64,000 nucleotides of DNA, taken from the NCBI GenBank assembly GCA_029747585.1, contig JAPEVF010000112.1:1-64000 (forward strand), in the 5' to 3' direction. The notes beneath the pieces are model-generated. The model ran no database searches and was not told the origin of the DNA. It was given only the letters and a program-made list of their open reading frames with translations. Positions 36,235 through 48,400 of this stretch are shown piece by piece. The position numbers and the translations under genes are program-made. The stretch is from Pleurotus djamor (lineage: Eukaryota > Basidiomycota > Agaricomycetes > Agaricales > Pleurotaceae). How positions within the stretch are numbered: the first letter of the stretch is position 1; each line of letters begins with the position of its first letter.

Positions 36235-37709
36235 ATGTCTTCCCCTTCGACGGCACTGGGTGCCTTGGAAATGAGTGTTATTGTTTCCATTTTCCTGCTT
36301 GGTGTCGTCACAGTACAGACACTCGACTACTTTTCTCGATTCCCCAATGACCGTTTGTCACTGAAACTGCTGGTGCGTCAACTGCCACTGTCAAAGTCAT
36401 TCGCTCACATTCTTGTATCGATAGATTATCACTCTTTGGTGAGAAATGAATCAAACTCCCTTCGCAATCTCATAGGTATAACTTGCCTTCTAGGGCGTTA
36501 GAAATGCTTCACGCTGGCTGTGTCATCTACTTCCTTTACTTCCTCACAATCTCTACCTCAGCTTGTCACCCAGGATCGGGGACAATCTCTGTATCCATCG
36601 TCCTTGGCCTTGCAGCACATGCGTGTAGCAATGCCGCTCTTCAGGTGCTCTATCTTTATCTTGTTGCTCCGCACAATGGCTTACCTTCGCCTACAGGGGT
36701 CTCTTACATACAGATTATTCGTGATTTCCAACAGGAAGCTACCGCTTCCAGCAACCATTTGGTCTCTCATCCTCATCTCTTTTTCTTTACAAGTAACGTC
36801 ACTCGTCTTTCTTGTTGAAAACCGACACTACGCCTGGGGTGTCACCTTGGCATGTTCCTTACTATTGAACGCACTCATTTATCTCGTAATCTCCTCGACA
36901 ATATTTGTCTCACTCCGCAGCTCTCGCAAAGACAAGTCGAAGAGGTGAATATACTCCTCAACTCCAAGCAAATCTACTCAGCGTGACTCGTGACTTTCTC
37001 AGCACCCAGCGGCTGATACGGAGGTTAATGTTCTGGACCTTTGGTGCGTAACCTTCTGCATCACCTGTCTGGACCATATCTTGAACTCTTTCCCCCTAGT
37101 GAATGGCCTTGTGTTCTGGTGAAATTTCCCTACGCCTTGAGAAGTCCCATCAAGTTCACACCTTGCCCGCAGCGTCGCCGGTATCGTCGCCGGTATCTTG
37201 GTACGTGAGCGTTCTTCATCGTGCCGCACCACCTCATAAGCGGATACACTAGTTCATACTTCAAAGCGACAATGGTTCGGGCCTTCCATGTCTTGCAACC
37301 TGACGTCCGGCTAATCCTCTCTCTAGTCCTATGGGTTGGTTCAATCTCCGTCAGTCAACAATGTACGCTTTGTTTGAGTCTGCATTTTTCGGTGGTGCTC
37401 ATTTTTAGTTAGTTTTCTCGATCACGTTCCTGTCCTCGTAAGTTCCGTTCGCATCATGTACTTTGATAATTGATCTGTTGTCACGGCTTATTCCTTAGCC
37501 TCAACGCCCGCAAGAGTATGCGCAATTTGGCCACGTCGAACGAAGATCAAAACGGAAAACCCTTCTCAGGTCTTGTGGTACGTGATGTTCATCATTGGAC
37601 CTTTAGCATTGGACATAAGCAGATGAATACTTGCTTCTACAGTTTGCGAGAAGTGATCCCGAGGGTGAAGTCAACCGTACTTGTGCTGGATGATTCCTCA
37701 TCTCTTTGA
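36235..37709 (+). CDS. Multi-pass membrane protein, DUF6534-like
   Basis: Agaricomycete-type membrane protein of unknown function with about six or seven helices. The segments fit the family order: 'MSVIVSIFLLGVVTVQTLDY' (first helix), then 'ALEMLHAGCVIYFLYFL', 'TYRLFVISNRKLPLPATIW', 'GVTLACSLLLNALIYLVIS', 'QRLIRRLMFWTF' and a final 'SLNARKSMR'. Introns join these; several junctions are clear, for example CAG|gtgctc..ctacag near 36637-36700. The first exon-exon junction (about 36371 to 36493) is one base out of frame if the obvious splice sites are used, so the gene may contain a sequence error or use an alternative donor at 36393. The last exon and stop are tentative. I start at the ATG at 36235. 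Confidence 0.6.
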
Positions 37710-38360
37710 TCTTCCTCCAGTTTCTATGATCAAAGTTCAATCACCACACTCCGCATCAGTAGGGGACTGTAGTCGACAGTCCTGGATCATGTCATCGTGA
37801 GTGTCTCAACGTTTACGTCCGCCACCTCCCATCTCAGCCCTCCTTTACAGCGCTCATCGACAGGCACCCACAGGCATGATCTGTATGGGGGATTCATCAG
37901 GAACCACTTGGATTTCCTGAATCGCTAATGAACCTGCGTCTACGTCTTAGGAGAAGTATCCCTCGTACTAGTGCCCCAATGAGCTTCGACCCATCTTCAT
38001 GACTGATTGCGTTGATGCGAACGTGTGCTACTCTGTGTGTTTTGCTTGGCTTCGCATGCTCTTTGCGAACTAGATGACCTTCCCATTCGACTATCCATGC
38101 GAGCGAAGGCGAGCGACCAATACCTATCGACGACGTGTGTGAAAATGAAGCCCTTGCACCACAAGCCCGGGGAGCTTACGGCTTTGAAGACATCGCTACC
38201 ATTTGAAGTGCCACCGTGACCTTGATCCCCTCGATGTGGCCCTTCGAGATGCTCTGATGCAATATTACTCTTTTTATCCAGGATTCACATCGACCCTGGA
38301 GGCCGAATATGCCTATATATGCCATGGTTTTTGCTTTTTAGATGCCTCAGTCCATTCCAA
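37710..38360. other. Intergenic, no gene seen
   Basis: This region lies upstream of the secreted phosphodiesterase-lectin gene. The frame of that gene stays open back to 38203, but the signal peptide begins at 38361, so the upstream part is probably untranslated. Confidence 0.4.
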
Positions 38361-39765
38361 ATGCTCCTCGCGTCCTTCGTCGCGTTGGCCCTATCTACCT
38401 CTGGGTACGCTTCAGTCACCCAGGGTTCCTTCAGCGTCCTGTCTTATAACGTCGCTGGTCTACCAGGTATGTCCTTGGCGTATTTCGTCTACTTCTTCTA
38501 CTGAAACCAAGATAGAACCTTTGTCCTCGAGTAGTCCGGCTACAAATACACCGCTGATCTCTCCGCGCCTCGGACCGTACGATGTAGTTCAAGTACAAGA
38601 AGACTTCAACTACCATTCACAACTCTACGCGTCAGACAACCACCCTTTCCGTACAACAACCTCCGGCCCAGCCTTGTTCGGATCTGGCCTAAACACGCTT
38701 TCTAATTTCCCCTTCACCGACCTCCAACGAGTCAAATGGAAAGATTGCGATAACAATGAAGCGGATTGCTTGACACCGAAAGGATTCACCTTCATGCGCG
38801 TCAAAGTTTCCGAGGAAGCATGGGTCGATTTCTATAACCTGCATGCCGATGCAGGGTCGAATAGCGGGGACATCAACGCTAGGAAATCCAACCTAGCGCA
38901 AATGACTGCGTTCACGAACAAGTGGTCTGTGAACATGCCGATCGTCATCTATGGAGACACCAATACGCGTTATGCCAGAGATAGCGAGGCTTTGCAAGCG
39001 ATGATCGGTGGCCTCGGTGTCAAGGATATTTGGATCGAGACAATACGGGGTGGAGTGTACCCAGCCCCTGGATCCCCCTCACTTGCTTGCGCATTCCCCT
39101 TCCCATCTGGTACGACGCAGAGCCAGATGGACGCCTGCGAAAACCTAGACAAAATATTCATTCGTTCAGGCAGTGCTATCACCCTTACCTCAAGCACGAT
39201 ATCAAATGATAATACCGCGTTCTTGGATAGCGAAGGTGCCCCTCTCAGTGACCATTATCCCATTTCCAGCGTCATAAACTGGGAGCTATCTTCGTCACTT
39301 CGCCTCTCCGATACTGTAGGAGGCGCGAATGACGACCCGTTCAACGATCTGGCTGTTCTTTCTACCACAGAGCTACCTCGCGTCACATCTGTAACTTTCA
39401 GAGGCGGGAATCGACTTGACGCTGTCTCATTGACTCTTCAACATTCGAACGGCACAGACTTCACGGTGACGCACGGTGGAACAGGCGGCACTTCAACTGC
39501 TCTTGCGCTGTCCGTCGGCGAGTTTGTCACTCAGATCCAAGTATGTAGTGGTTCGCACTTCTTCTCCACCAGCGTTTTCTACGCCAAGGTCACCACAAAT
39601 TTGGGGCATACTCTGTCAGCGGGAAAGACCACAAGTAACTGTGAAGTTATAAGTGTCCCGTCAGACGCGGGAAGTGGTGGTAAAGCTTGGGGGCTAGTTG
39701 GGTTCTGGGGACGTTCGGATGGAGAAGTTGAGCGACTGGGGGCAGTCTGGGGAGCAGCCTATTGA
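38361..39765 (+). CDS. Secreted endonuclease/exonuclease/phosphatase-fold protein fused to a jacalin-like lectin domain
   Basis: Predicted extracellular protein of 451 residues from two exons (38361-38466, 38516-39765). The N-terminus 'MLLASFVALALSTSGYAS' is a signal peptide. The first domain (about residues 20-310) has the phosphodiesterase-fold signature: Asn in 'VLSYNVAGLP', Glu in 'VVQVQEDFNY', His in 'DFYNLHADAG', Asp and Asn in 'GDTNTRYA', and Asp-His in 'PLSDHYPISS'. All expected catalytic positions are present. The C-terminal domain (about 320-435) begins 'TVGGANDDPFND' and contains 'VTSVTFRGGNRLDAVSLTL' and 'GEFVTQIQVCSG', the pattern of jacalin-type lectins. Substrate is unknown: the fold serves nucleases, sphingomyelinases and inositol phosphatases. 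The lectin domain suggests targeting to glycans. Confidence 0.85.
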
Positions 39766-40257
39766 AAATGAGCAACGTAGCATAGACGAGTGTAACTGTA
39801 AGACGGAGTTCCTGGAATCAATTATTATAGGGCTAAGACAAAGCTAACGCGTAATCCGTCAACCGTTCCTGCACTCGTCCCAACGCTCATGTAGGCCGTT
39901 CCTGCACTCGTCCCAACGCTCATGTAGGCATGCGAGACCATCAGCCCTTTACGGGCACACGGAGAAGTATCAAAGCATCCTCGAAGTGATATACATACAT
40001 CTTATTTAGTTTCAGTAATTAAAATGCGTCAGGTGTAAATGACAGACGAATCGACATTCGATATTTTGGTGTCGTAAGAACGTATGAAGCGAGAATGAGA
40101 ATGAGGCTAATGAGGGTTTGAACCAAAATGGAAGCAAGGGAAAGATGCAAGGATGCAAAGATATAATACAAGATAACTACGTTGTTGATTTGATGCAAAG
40201 TGAAGGATGCAAAAGGATGCAAAAGAAGAGAGAAACCGTGTGGCGAACAATGTCCAA
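39766..40257. other. Convergent 3' region with simple repeats
   Basis: This stretch lies between the stops of the secreted fusion protein and ILV2. It contains a 33-base tandem duplication and, at about 40144-40225, several copies of 'GATGCAAAG'-like motifs that look like a decayed microsatellite. No gene. Confidence 0.5.
39863..39928 (+). repeat. 33-bp perfect tandem duplication
   Basis: Two adjacent identical 33-base copies (39863-39895 and 39896-39928), each starting CCGTTCCTGCACTCGTCCCA and ending ATGTAGG. Located about 100 bases after the stop of the phosphodiesterase-lectin gene, so it is probably in its 3' untranslated region. Confidence 0.92.
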
Positions 40258-42560
40258 TTAGTTATCGGTTTTATTTCTTAGAGAAGGATGGAGGATTTGT
40301 TCGTGGAGAGCTTTGCCCGCGGGAACCTGCACGTGTAGGTCAGAACTAGCCGGAAGAGATATACAGAGGAAGGACGAACCATAGGGAACACATGCTCATT
40401 CTTCTCCACCAGACACTCCATGAGTACAGGTTTTGACCCATCATACTCCAAGAACTCCTTCATCTTCGCCGGGAGTTCCTCAGCACTCGTGCATCGAATA
40501 GCGTGAACACCCATAGCATTGGCCAACATGACGAAGTTTGGGTTGGTCATCCGTGTATGTGAGTATCTTGAACCGTAGAATAAATCTACACGAGAAGGCG
40601 TCAATAAAGGCATGGAAAGGGGGAGGAGATATGAGGGACTGACCTTGCCATTGCAACACCATTCCCTGGAACTCGTTGTTGAGGACAAGAACCTTGACAC
40701 CGATGTTGAACTGCGATGCCGTGGCGAGCTCCATAGCAGTCATGCTAAACGAGGCATCACCATCGATATCGACTACAATCTTGTTCGGTGCAGCGACCTT
40801 GGCACCAATCGCGGCGGGAAGACCGAAACCCATAGTCTATGATCCAAAAGATGATTAGTATTACTGCGAAAAAAAATGCGATTCAAATGCGAACGTACGC
40901 CTAGACCGCCAGAAGTGACCAACGATTGTGGATACCTCCATCGGAAATGTTGAGCAGCCCACATCTGATGTTGACCAACACCAGTAGCAATAACAACGTT
41001 CTCCTTTTGCGAGGCGAGCTGAGCGTCGAGTTCCTCGACGACTTCTTGCGGCTTCATCAATTCTCCAGATCGACTCTTCTCGTACGTGAAAGGATACTTC
41101 GACTTCCAGTTCTTGATATCGTCAAACCATTCTCTACGATCCGCGTGTTTGATATGCGGTACCATCGCCGCCAAATTCGTCACAACGTCGCCAAGAATAG
41201 GAATGGACGCGTCGACGACCTTGTTGATGTTCTTCGGCTGAATCTCGAAATGTATGATCCCACCCCGACCCTGGAGAGCAGCGGCTTTAGCAGCCGGTGC
41301 GAACGAGTCCAGAGTACCAGTGACACGATCATCGAAACGTCCACCGAGAGCGATTATCAGGTCTGCTTGCTGCATCGCAATGTTGGCGTAGGCGCTACCA
41401 TGCATACCCAGCATATGCAAACTCCGTTCGTCCGTCTCGTCAAAGGCACCCAAGCCCTGAAGAGTGGTGGTCACGGGAATATTGCCGTTCTGGACCAACT
41501 GCGCAAGGAGTTTAGGTCCCAGGGGCGACGAAAGGACACCAGCCCCAGCGTAGATGACGGGCCGTTGAGCTTGGTTGATGAGTTCGGCGGCTTGTCGGAT
41601 GAGGGCGGTATCAGTTGGTGGTTCAATCATCTGCAACGGGTTCTGGGGGAGTTTCAGATGAGATCCTGGGGTAGTTGCCTTGTAGGGTAGTGGTGTGCGT
41701 AGGATGCCTGCCGTAACGTCTTTCGGTAGATCGACCAATACAGGTCCAGGACGACCTGAAGTAGCGATCTTGAACGCTTCGTTGATTCTCCTAGGCAATT
41801 CCGAAATATCCTTGACCATGACGTTCCATTTTGTGCAGCTTCGAGAGATGCCAACCATGTCGGCTTCTTGGAATGCATCGGAACCGATGGCAGAGGTAGC
41901 GACCTGGCCAGCGAACACGACCAACGGAACGCCGTCACTGAGGGCGTCTTGCATGGGCGTAACGACATTCGTCGCGCCCGGTCCGGAGGTGACGAGGACA
42001 ACGCCGGGTTTTCCAGAGACACGAGCATAACCTTCTGCCATGTGTCCGGCACCCTGTTCATGGCGGGGAAGGACGAAATCGAAGAACGGGGAGTTGTAAA
42101 TGGCATCGAAGACAGGCAAAATAGCGCCTCCGGGGTAACCGAAGATGTGTTTGACATCATGGCGAAGCATCATTTCGTGGAATATCTGGCCGCCTGAAAG
42201 ACCCACGAATGTATGGTCCATGGGGGCAGCAGGCNGCAGGGCCAGGACCACTCATAGGTAGGTTGATGTTATTTCTCGTCGGTATTTGCTGGAAGCCAGG
42301 AGCTGGGTTCGGTCGTCTGAGACATCATTGTCAGTACTTCGGCTAACGCCCCCCTTGCAAGAGAAAACGTACACTGCAGGTGCTGGTGCAGCTTTTTGTG
42401 CTGTGGTTCGGCTGATATTGCGAGCATGTTCCCGTACCCGCGACTTGGCCTCAATCATTGAGTTCCCCCCAGTAGCAGTAGTCGAGCGACACCGCACGAA
42501 GGCCATTTGAGGCGCGCTTGCGGGCGAGCGCATTTTTGAAGATGTGGTGGCGAGGGTCAT
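40258..42560 (-). CDS. ILV2: Acetolactate synthase catalytic subunit
   Basis: Thiamine-diphosphate enzyme of mitochondria that makes acetolactate and acetohydroxybutyrate, the first shared step of valine and isoleucine synthesis. Exons 42560-42373, 42316-40899, 40836-40644, 40585-40380 and 40326-40258. The N-terminus is Ser/Thr/Arg-rich, as for a mitochondrial presequence. The catalytic Glu lies in '[18 protein letters not shown]', the cofactor-binding motif is '[15 protein letters not shown]', and '[13 protein letters not shown]' belongs to the FAD-binding middle domain. The frame changes at an N (42235) within a C/G-rich run. Removing one base there joins '[12 protein letters not shown]' to '[15 protein letters not shown]' and gives 690 residues, so it is most likely a sequence error. 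Confidence 0.95.
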
Positions 42561-43073
42561 GGTAGAAGCTACGTGCCCTTTTTGTTTTTGAAGCCGCGAA
42601 CGACGAGGAGATGGGTCAAGCTGGACGTGGGCAAGTGGTGGAGAGACACTTTATAGATCCAGAGCTCATGACTCGACACAAATTTCCCTCGGCCGACTAT
42701 AGCCGGAGCGATCGAACAAGAACCAGAACCAAGACATAGTGACAAGTCCACAAGCACAGTCCGTGGGCCTCCATGCACCTCAAGGCAAACGCAAAGTGTG
42801 GACTGCGACGTGATCGATATTCCAACACAGAAAAATACAAAATAATGATAGCTCGTGCGTAATTATGTATTCCAAAAACCCACACCCCCCACACAAAGTA
42901 CTTCGTCCCTTCACAAGGACGACCTTGGCCCGCCGGCTTCCGATGCTGCTGCAACCCTGGTGAGAGGTCGAAGGGTTTCCCGTCTCAAGCGATAATGCCT
43001 GAGATAAGGCAAGGCGAAGGAGCGGGCTTGCGGCGCTGTCTTCAAACCCCACCATCGGGCGTCTCTTCGCATC
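42561..43073. other. Intergenic upstream of ILV2
   Basis: This 513-base stretch presumably contains the ILV2 promoter (minus strand). No gene recognised. Confidence 0.4.
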
Positions 43074-43763
43074 TCAAGCAGCCAAGCCCGCGATAATCAA
43101 ACGATTGTTACATGAACCGACTGGCGGTGAAATACACGTGTGCGGCATAATAGCTACGCATGAGGGGGCTTGTGAGCACAACGCGAGTGGAGACGGATGA
43201 TCGCCACCATACCTGAGGGTGAACCGAAAGCGAAGAATATTGGAGCAAGACCGAAGGATAAAATCAACGAGGATCCCAGTAATAACGTTGTGGCGGTTTC
43301 TGCGAGGGGTGATCTGAGGGGGCCATCCCTGATATTCTACTTGAGCGGTTGGATTTTGGAGCAGAGGGCTCAGGCTAATCAAGATGCAGATATGAGTGTA
43401 ATGTCCACACGAGACGACGAAGAGACGCACCATTGGTAGGGAAGCGGCTGAACCATTCACAAAAGCCGAAGCTGGCCGTCTAGGTTCGTGACGAGATGAG
43501 GAGGGCTGGTCGACTTTTTCCCTCTGCGTACCACGCTCCAAGTCCAAGCGCTCCTGTTGCCTTCTCCGCTGTTTCCGGCGAATTTGCCACGCAAGCGTTG
43601 ATAAGAGGACGACGAGAAGGACGACTATGGCAGGTTTAGTTTTCAGGGGGAACGACGAGGAGCGAGCACACGCACCAAAGACAACGACAACAGCTATCTC
43701 CCAAGAAGTTCCAAGATGACCATTATGAGGACCGCTGCGGGGGTGGGGAATCAGACTGAGCAC
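43074..43763 (-). CDS. Possible small single-pass membrane protein
   Basis: An open frame on the minus strand contains one convincing hydrophobic helix ('AIVVLLVVLLSTLAW') followed directly by a strongly basic stretch ('QIRRKQRRRQQERLDLERG') and a charged, Ser-rich region. That order fits a short type I or type III membrane protein with its basic side in the cytosol. Everything else is uncertain: the frame probably includes introns on both sides of the helix, and a possible true start ('MSATDEANT') lies upstream near 43820. I do not recognise a family. The given limits are those of the open frame, not a supported gene model. Confidence 0.3.
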   Translation of the reverse strand: MLSLIPHPRSGPHNGHLGTSWEIAVVVVFGACARSSSFPLKTKPAIVVLLVVLLSTLAWQIRRKQRRRQQERLDLERGTQREKVDQPSSSRHEPRRPASAFVNGSAASLPMVRLFVVSCGHYTHICILISLSPLLQNPTAQVEYQGWPPQITPRRNRHNVITGILVDFILRSCSNILRFRFTLRYGGDHPSPLALCSQAPSCVAIMPHTCISPPVGSCNNRLIIAGLAA

Positions 43764-44113
43764 GACGTGTGAGGGACGGCGGGGACGCTCACTAGGTATT
43801 TGCCTCGTCTGTGGCAGACATGGGGAACGATGAAGGGGCTTTGATGAGAGAGACGGTGAGGAGAAAGACGGTTCATGGCGAGGAGACCCTGTTATTTATA
43901 TATTGAGTTGGCTGGGCAGAGATGGAAGGGCCTGCCGATGCCAAGGGGAAGGACGAGAAAAGGACTGCGCCAAGAAGCCAGGCTGACACAAACATAAGCC
44001 AGCCACATAAGCGAAGACGCTGACGGGATGATCACAATACAAGCCTCAGCCTGCTAAGAAAGGCTCCTGTTCCTTGGCTCAGAACAACCGTTTTATTTCC
44101 ATCCATTTCCTCC
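43764..44113. other. Divergent upstream region
   Basis: This 350-base stretch lies between the possible small membrane protein (minus) and the acylpyruvase gene (plus). It may include the first exon of the former. Nothing else seen. Confidence 0.35.
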
Positions 44114-45302
44114 ATGACTTCCTTCATTTTCAGGCAAGGAAAGAAGGTGAAAGACGTCCCACCGCAGCCTGTACAATACACAGCTTACCGCTTTTTCATC
44201 CAGATCGTGGCCATAGGCAGGAATTATGCAGAACACGCCAAGGAACTGAACAACAAAGTCCCAAAGGAGCCTTTCTTCTTCCTCAAGCCTACCTCCAGCT
44301 ATGTCTTCAACGGCGGCCACATTGAGATTCCCAAGGGCATCGTTGCTCACCACGAGGGTCCGTCGCCGTCGTTCCAAGCATCTCTCACCGCTGGCTTGAC
44401 TCCTTGTTGTCCTTCTAGTCGAACTTGGGGTGATCATTGGCAAGACTGGCAGGGACGTCTCCCAAGCCGACGCCGAGTCGCTCATCGCGGGCTACGGTAT
44501 GTGTCCGTTTACGCACTGGCTGTTATTTTTTCGTTTCTTCCTGTATCCTCCGATCACGGCCGTCCACGAATGGCTAGCGGGCCCAAGGCCAATACCTTCA
44601 CAACAAGTGACACCACTCATTTTGCCTCTTTTCTCACTCCCGTGGAGTTCAAGTCTGGGTGTAATCCGATGGCTTCGTTTTTGCTGATCCCTGTATCCTT
44701 TGCCAAGCCTTGGCAGTCGATATGACTGCAAGGAACCTCCAAGACGAAGTCAAGAAGCGTGGCCTCCCTTGGTCTGCTGCGAAAGGTTTCGACTCCTTCA
44801 CGCCAATTGGGTATGTCCCCCGTTCACATCACCCTCCGTTGTCTCCAACGTCAACTCGTTCTGGACCCAGAGAGTTCATCGCAAAATCGGCCATTCGAGA
44901 CCCCCATAACCTTAATCTTTCCCTCAGGGTTCGTCTCTCTTAGCCGGACCTAGTGTTGGCGTAGTGCTCAATTTACTGCGTAGATTAACGGCCAGGTAAA
45001 GCAAGATGGGAATACTTCCGACATGATTTTTCAGATTCCTCGCCTGATAGANCACATCACTTCCATCATGACTCTGGAGGTTAGTCCCTCATATTCCTTC
45101 GATCTTCCCCTTGTTCACCGCCCCTGTGTGCAATTAGCCTGGCGATGTTGTCCTCACCGGCACNCCTTCGGGCGTTGGCCCTGTGTCGGCTGGTGATAAG
45201 ATAGAATGCTCGTTATCCGATCCTACAAATGGTACGGTGCTATCCACCCTTGACTTGCTTGCCGTGGCTAGACAGGGAGGCTATCACTTTACTCCACAGT
45301 AG
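44114..45302 (+). CDS. FAHD1: Fumarylacetoacetate hydrolase-domain protein, FAHD1-type acylpyruvase/oxaloacetate decarboxylase
   Basis: Mg-dependent hydrolase of 228 residues; known FAHD1 enzymes cleave acylpyruvates and decarboxylate oxaloacetate in mitochondria. Seven exons: 44114-44146, 44204-44357, 44419-44496, 44708-44810, 44871-44928, 44984-45079 and 45138-45302, with a closed frame. Family segments are '[17 protein letters not shown]', '[11 protein letters not shown]', the metal-binding '[13 protein letters not shown]' and 'AVDMTARN', and '[19 protein letters not shown]'. The end '[15 protein letters not shown]' is typical. The 211-base third intron is unusually long for this window. 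The SAPS gene ends toward it only 135 bases away. Start at 44114 gives '[11 protein letters not shown]', matching the usual short N-terminus. Confidence 0.9.
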
Positions 45303-45437
45303 TTGCGCCGNAAAAAACGAGTTATACAACATATACCTGTGTTGATAATATAATATCTACTTGAAACATAACTGGACAGACACTCTACATATCTATATAC
45401 ACACGAGCATCAGCTCGACAGAGAGCGATTACCAGGG

Positions 45438-48400
45438 TTACCGTGTCGAAGAATTGGACGTCGAGGATTGCCGACTTTCTTCCTCTGGGCTTTCTGTGTT
45501 CCGCGGCGAGTTCGCAGAACCATCCGAACCCTCGGATATACTAGAGTCACTAGCGAANGTCCAGCTATCTCCCGTAGGGGTGAGCTCACCACTACTTTGA
45601 AAGTCGCCAAAGTCGCCAAAGCTTTCGAACGCAGAGTCCTCCATCTCGTCCGAAAATGAGGATCCAAANGTGAATGGATCTGTCCCGCTCGCCGGGGCAG
45701 AGTCAGAAAACGGACCGAAGCCGTCCTTGATAACAAAACACATCAGATCCAAGATTACTCCGTTGAAGGGGNATGTATTCCACAACGTACATCGTCATCA
45801 TCAGCGGAGCTGAAGGGGTCATCGGATGAATTGTGCGGGTTGAACACATCCTGGCGGGTTAAAAATAGACCTTGTNTAAGCCAAAGAAACCCCATGCGGA
45901 AAAATAATACAACACCCACATCGAAACCACTTAGAGGTCGCCGCTCAAAATCTTGCCGTCGGGAGGCAAGCGAAGCATTGCCAAGCGCGAATTCAGAACG
46001 ACTTAGCCAACCACCATCTTCATCGTCATCATCTGATCCAGAAGACCCATAATTACTTGCAGAATGGAGGTCAAAGGAGACAAACTAATGAGTAGAGAAG
46101 TCAGTGATGTGAAATCAGTAGGGATACGGTGGGAGTGCTCGCCTGATTCGAACTGTCTCCTTCCTCGTTGACGATATCAGCCGGTCCGAAGTCTGCGCTG
46201 CTTTCTCTTGAAGGATGTAGGCTCGATGAACGCCTGAATTCGCCTCTTGTCCGCTCTTGGGCAGCACCGCTACTGGCCTCTGATANAGCGGCCGCCGACG
46301 ATGAGTCCGCCTCGTCTATCTTCCATTGAGAGCCCCCACCNCGAGCCGAGTCCCCCGAGAGAACTGGCTTTCCACCACCAAGTAGACGAGCTTCGTTCAT
46401 TTTAGCCTCATTATAGCGGCCAGTCACGTAGTCATCCCAAGTTTGCGGGGCAAAGTCCACAATGGTCAACTGCAGGTCAGGTGGAAAGCGTTCCAGCGCT
46501 GTGATCACGTCTGCGGCTATCAAAGTGAGATGGCCCATGTAACCTAACCGAACGCCTTTTGGTTTAGCACTTGCAGGACGAAACTTTTATTAGCCCACGA
46601 AACAGCTAGAGGGGACGCAGCACCGACCATTCAGCATCATTGCGCTTTTGACCTTCGACTATCCTATGCATTAATCGAGCATCTCGAAACAAGGCAATCG
46701 CAAGTTCNCGATTCAGACCCCGATCAACATTACCCGTCAAGATCTGATGGATGAGGTCGTACACGGCGCTATGGAGGAAGTTGTTCCAAGGGAACTCGAA
46801 GAATAGGTCCTATGAAGGGGATAAACAGTTCAAGTCGCTCACAACCGAGGTCATGCCAAGCATTGTACTCACGAGAAGGGTCGAAAGGATGCCAATGTCG
46901 AGGTAGCGACGTTTTAGCCGTTCGCCAATAGGAAGCGGTGCTTGAGTCAAACTATCCATCGTCGTTGCTCGCCTGGAGTTCCTACGAGATCCATGTGACG
47001 CCGCAGCAATGGTGGCCGTGTCCGAGTCTGAGTTGGAGCCAAATGATGCGGCTCTAGAGAGGGCCGCGCCCTGAGCAGCAAGTTCGGTTGGGGGAGGAAG
47101 AGAGGCGGCGTTGGGAGAGGAAGGCACTATCATAGGAGGCTGCTCGAGTTCGAGATCCGTAGGAGAAGGAGATGAAGAGATGCGAGGGGATGGTTCGTCN
47201 TGCATCACAATCTCNTCCATGGCATCATCGTCTGAACTACCAGGTTCATCCATAATGTCATCATCGGAATCCAAGGACGAAGGNGAGTTTCGTGTNGAAG
47301 TGACTGGCAGCTCTAATGCCGGTTCAATCTCGTCGTTTCCTTCGTCCATAGCGTCGCGGTCGCGATCGTCGCCACTATTCGCGGCTATGACCTTCGATAA
47401 TTCTTCGAGCCCAGACAGNCCGCCAAGCAAACGACCTTCAGAATCATAAAGATGGTCGGCTTGATGCCTATTNAGAAGCGACATGTTGGAGCAATGGAGA
47501 AGCTCGGCGAAAAGTTCACAAATGCGGTATCGTTCGAANGTAAGCGGAACGATGGTGCCCACAGTGGTAGACATCTCGCCGGTCTAGGGCTCCCGTCAGT
47601 CGTGAAGTGANGAAGAATGGCTAAGACCTACCAAGGACCGGGGTTTTCTCAAAAAACCCTGNAACTGATCCAGCTTCTCGCCAATAATTTCGAGCACGGG
47701 ACCAAGATGGACCACACCCATCCGATCAACCATTTCCTTCATCGCTTGCTCGAGGGTTTCACGCCCATCTTCGGCTTGACTTCCCAACTGCTGCTGGACG
47801 ACNATTAAGCGGTTCCTGAGGGTATGGAATAAAAACGGTTCGAAGTAATCTGAGTTATTCTTGCGGATTAGTTCTATAATGATAGATATTGAGTTGACGA
47901 CAGAGGATGCGGAGGACTGTAGGTTTGGGAGCTTTGAGGACGAAGATGTGGTGGCGCCATTATTTGCCTCAGAAGTTTCATCCTTGTTGGAGGGTATGGT
48001 TTCCGATCCGAAATCGTGCAACATATAACCTGCAAGTTTCGTGACGCTATCTCGGTGAGCTAGTTCTCGGGCGAAACGGTTGGAAGCCGGCCCATTTTGG
48101 AGTCCTTCAGTGAGACCTGCTCCGGGTGAAGGGGTAGCCATTGAGATGATCCCTTTTATAAGCTCAGCCACTATAGTGTGGACATCACTGGAGTGGGCGG
48201 GAGAGAGAAATTCGATTAATCGCGCCATAAGTTGTTCCGAGGAAAGCCACTGAACGCTGCACATGAGAGGAGCACTCCCACCAGGCATATTCCAAGCAAA
48301 GACATACTTCTAGGACTCCAGTGCAGCGCTCGTCTAGCTGAAGGATTCGGACTAAGAGGTCGACAAATGAAGGTGTTTCGACGTGTCTTAGTATGCGTTC

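Noticed and set aside
40926..41690. A 254-residue plus-strand frame antisense to ILV2
   Set aside because: It lies wholly opposite conserved ILV2 coding sequence and has no domain of its own; it is a shadow of codon bias.
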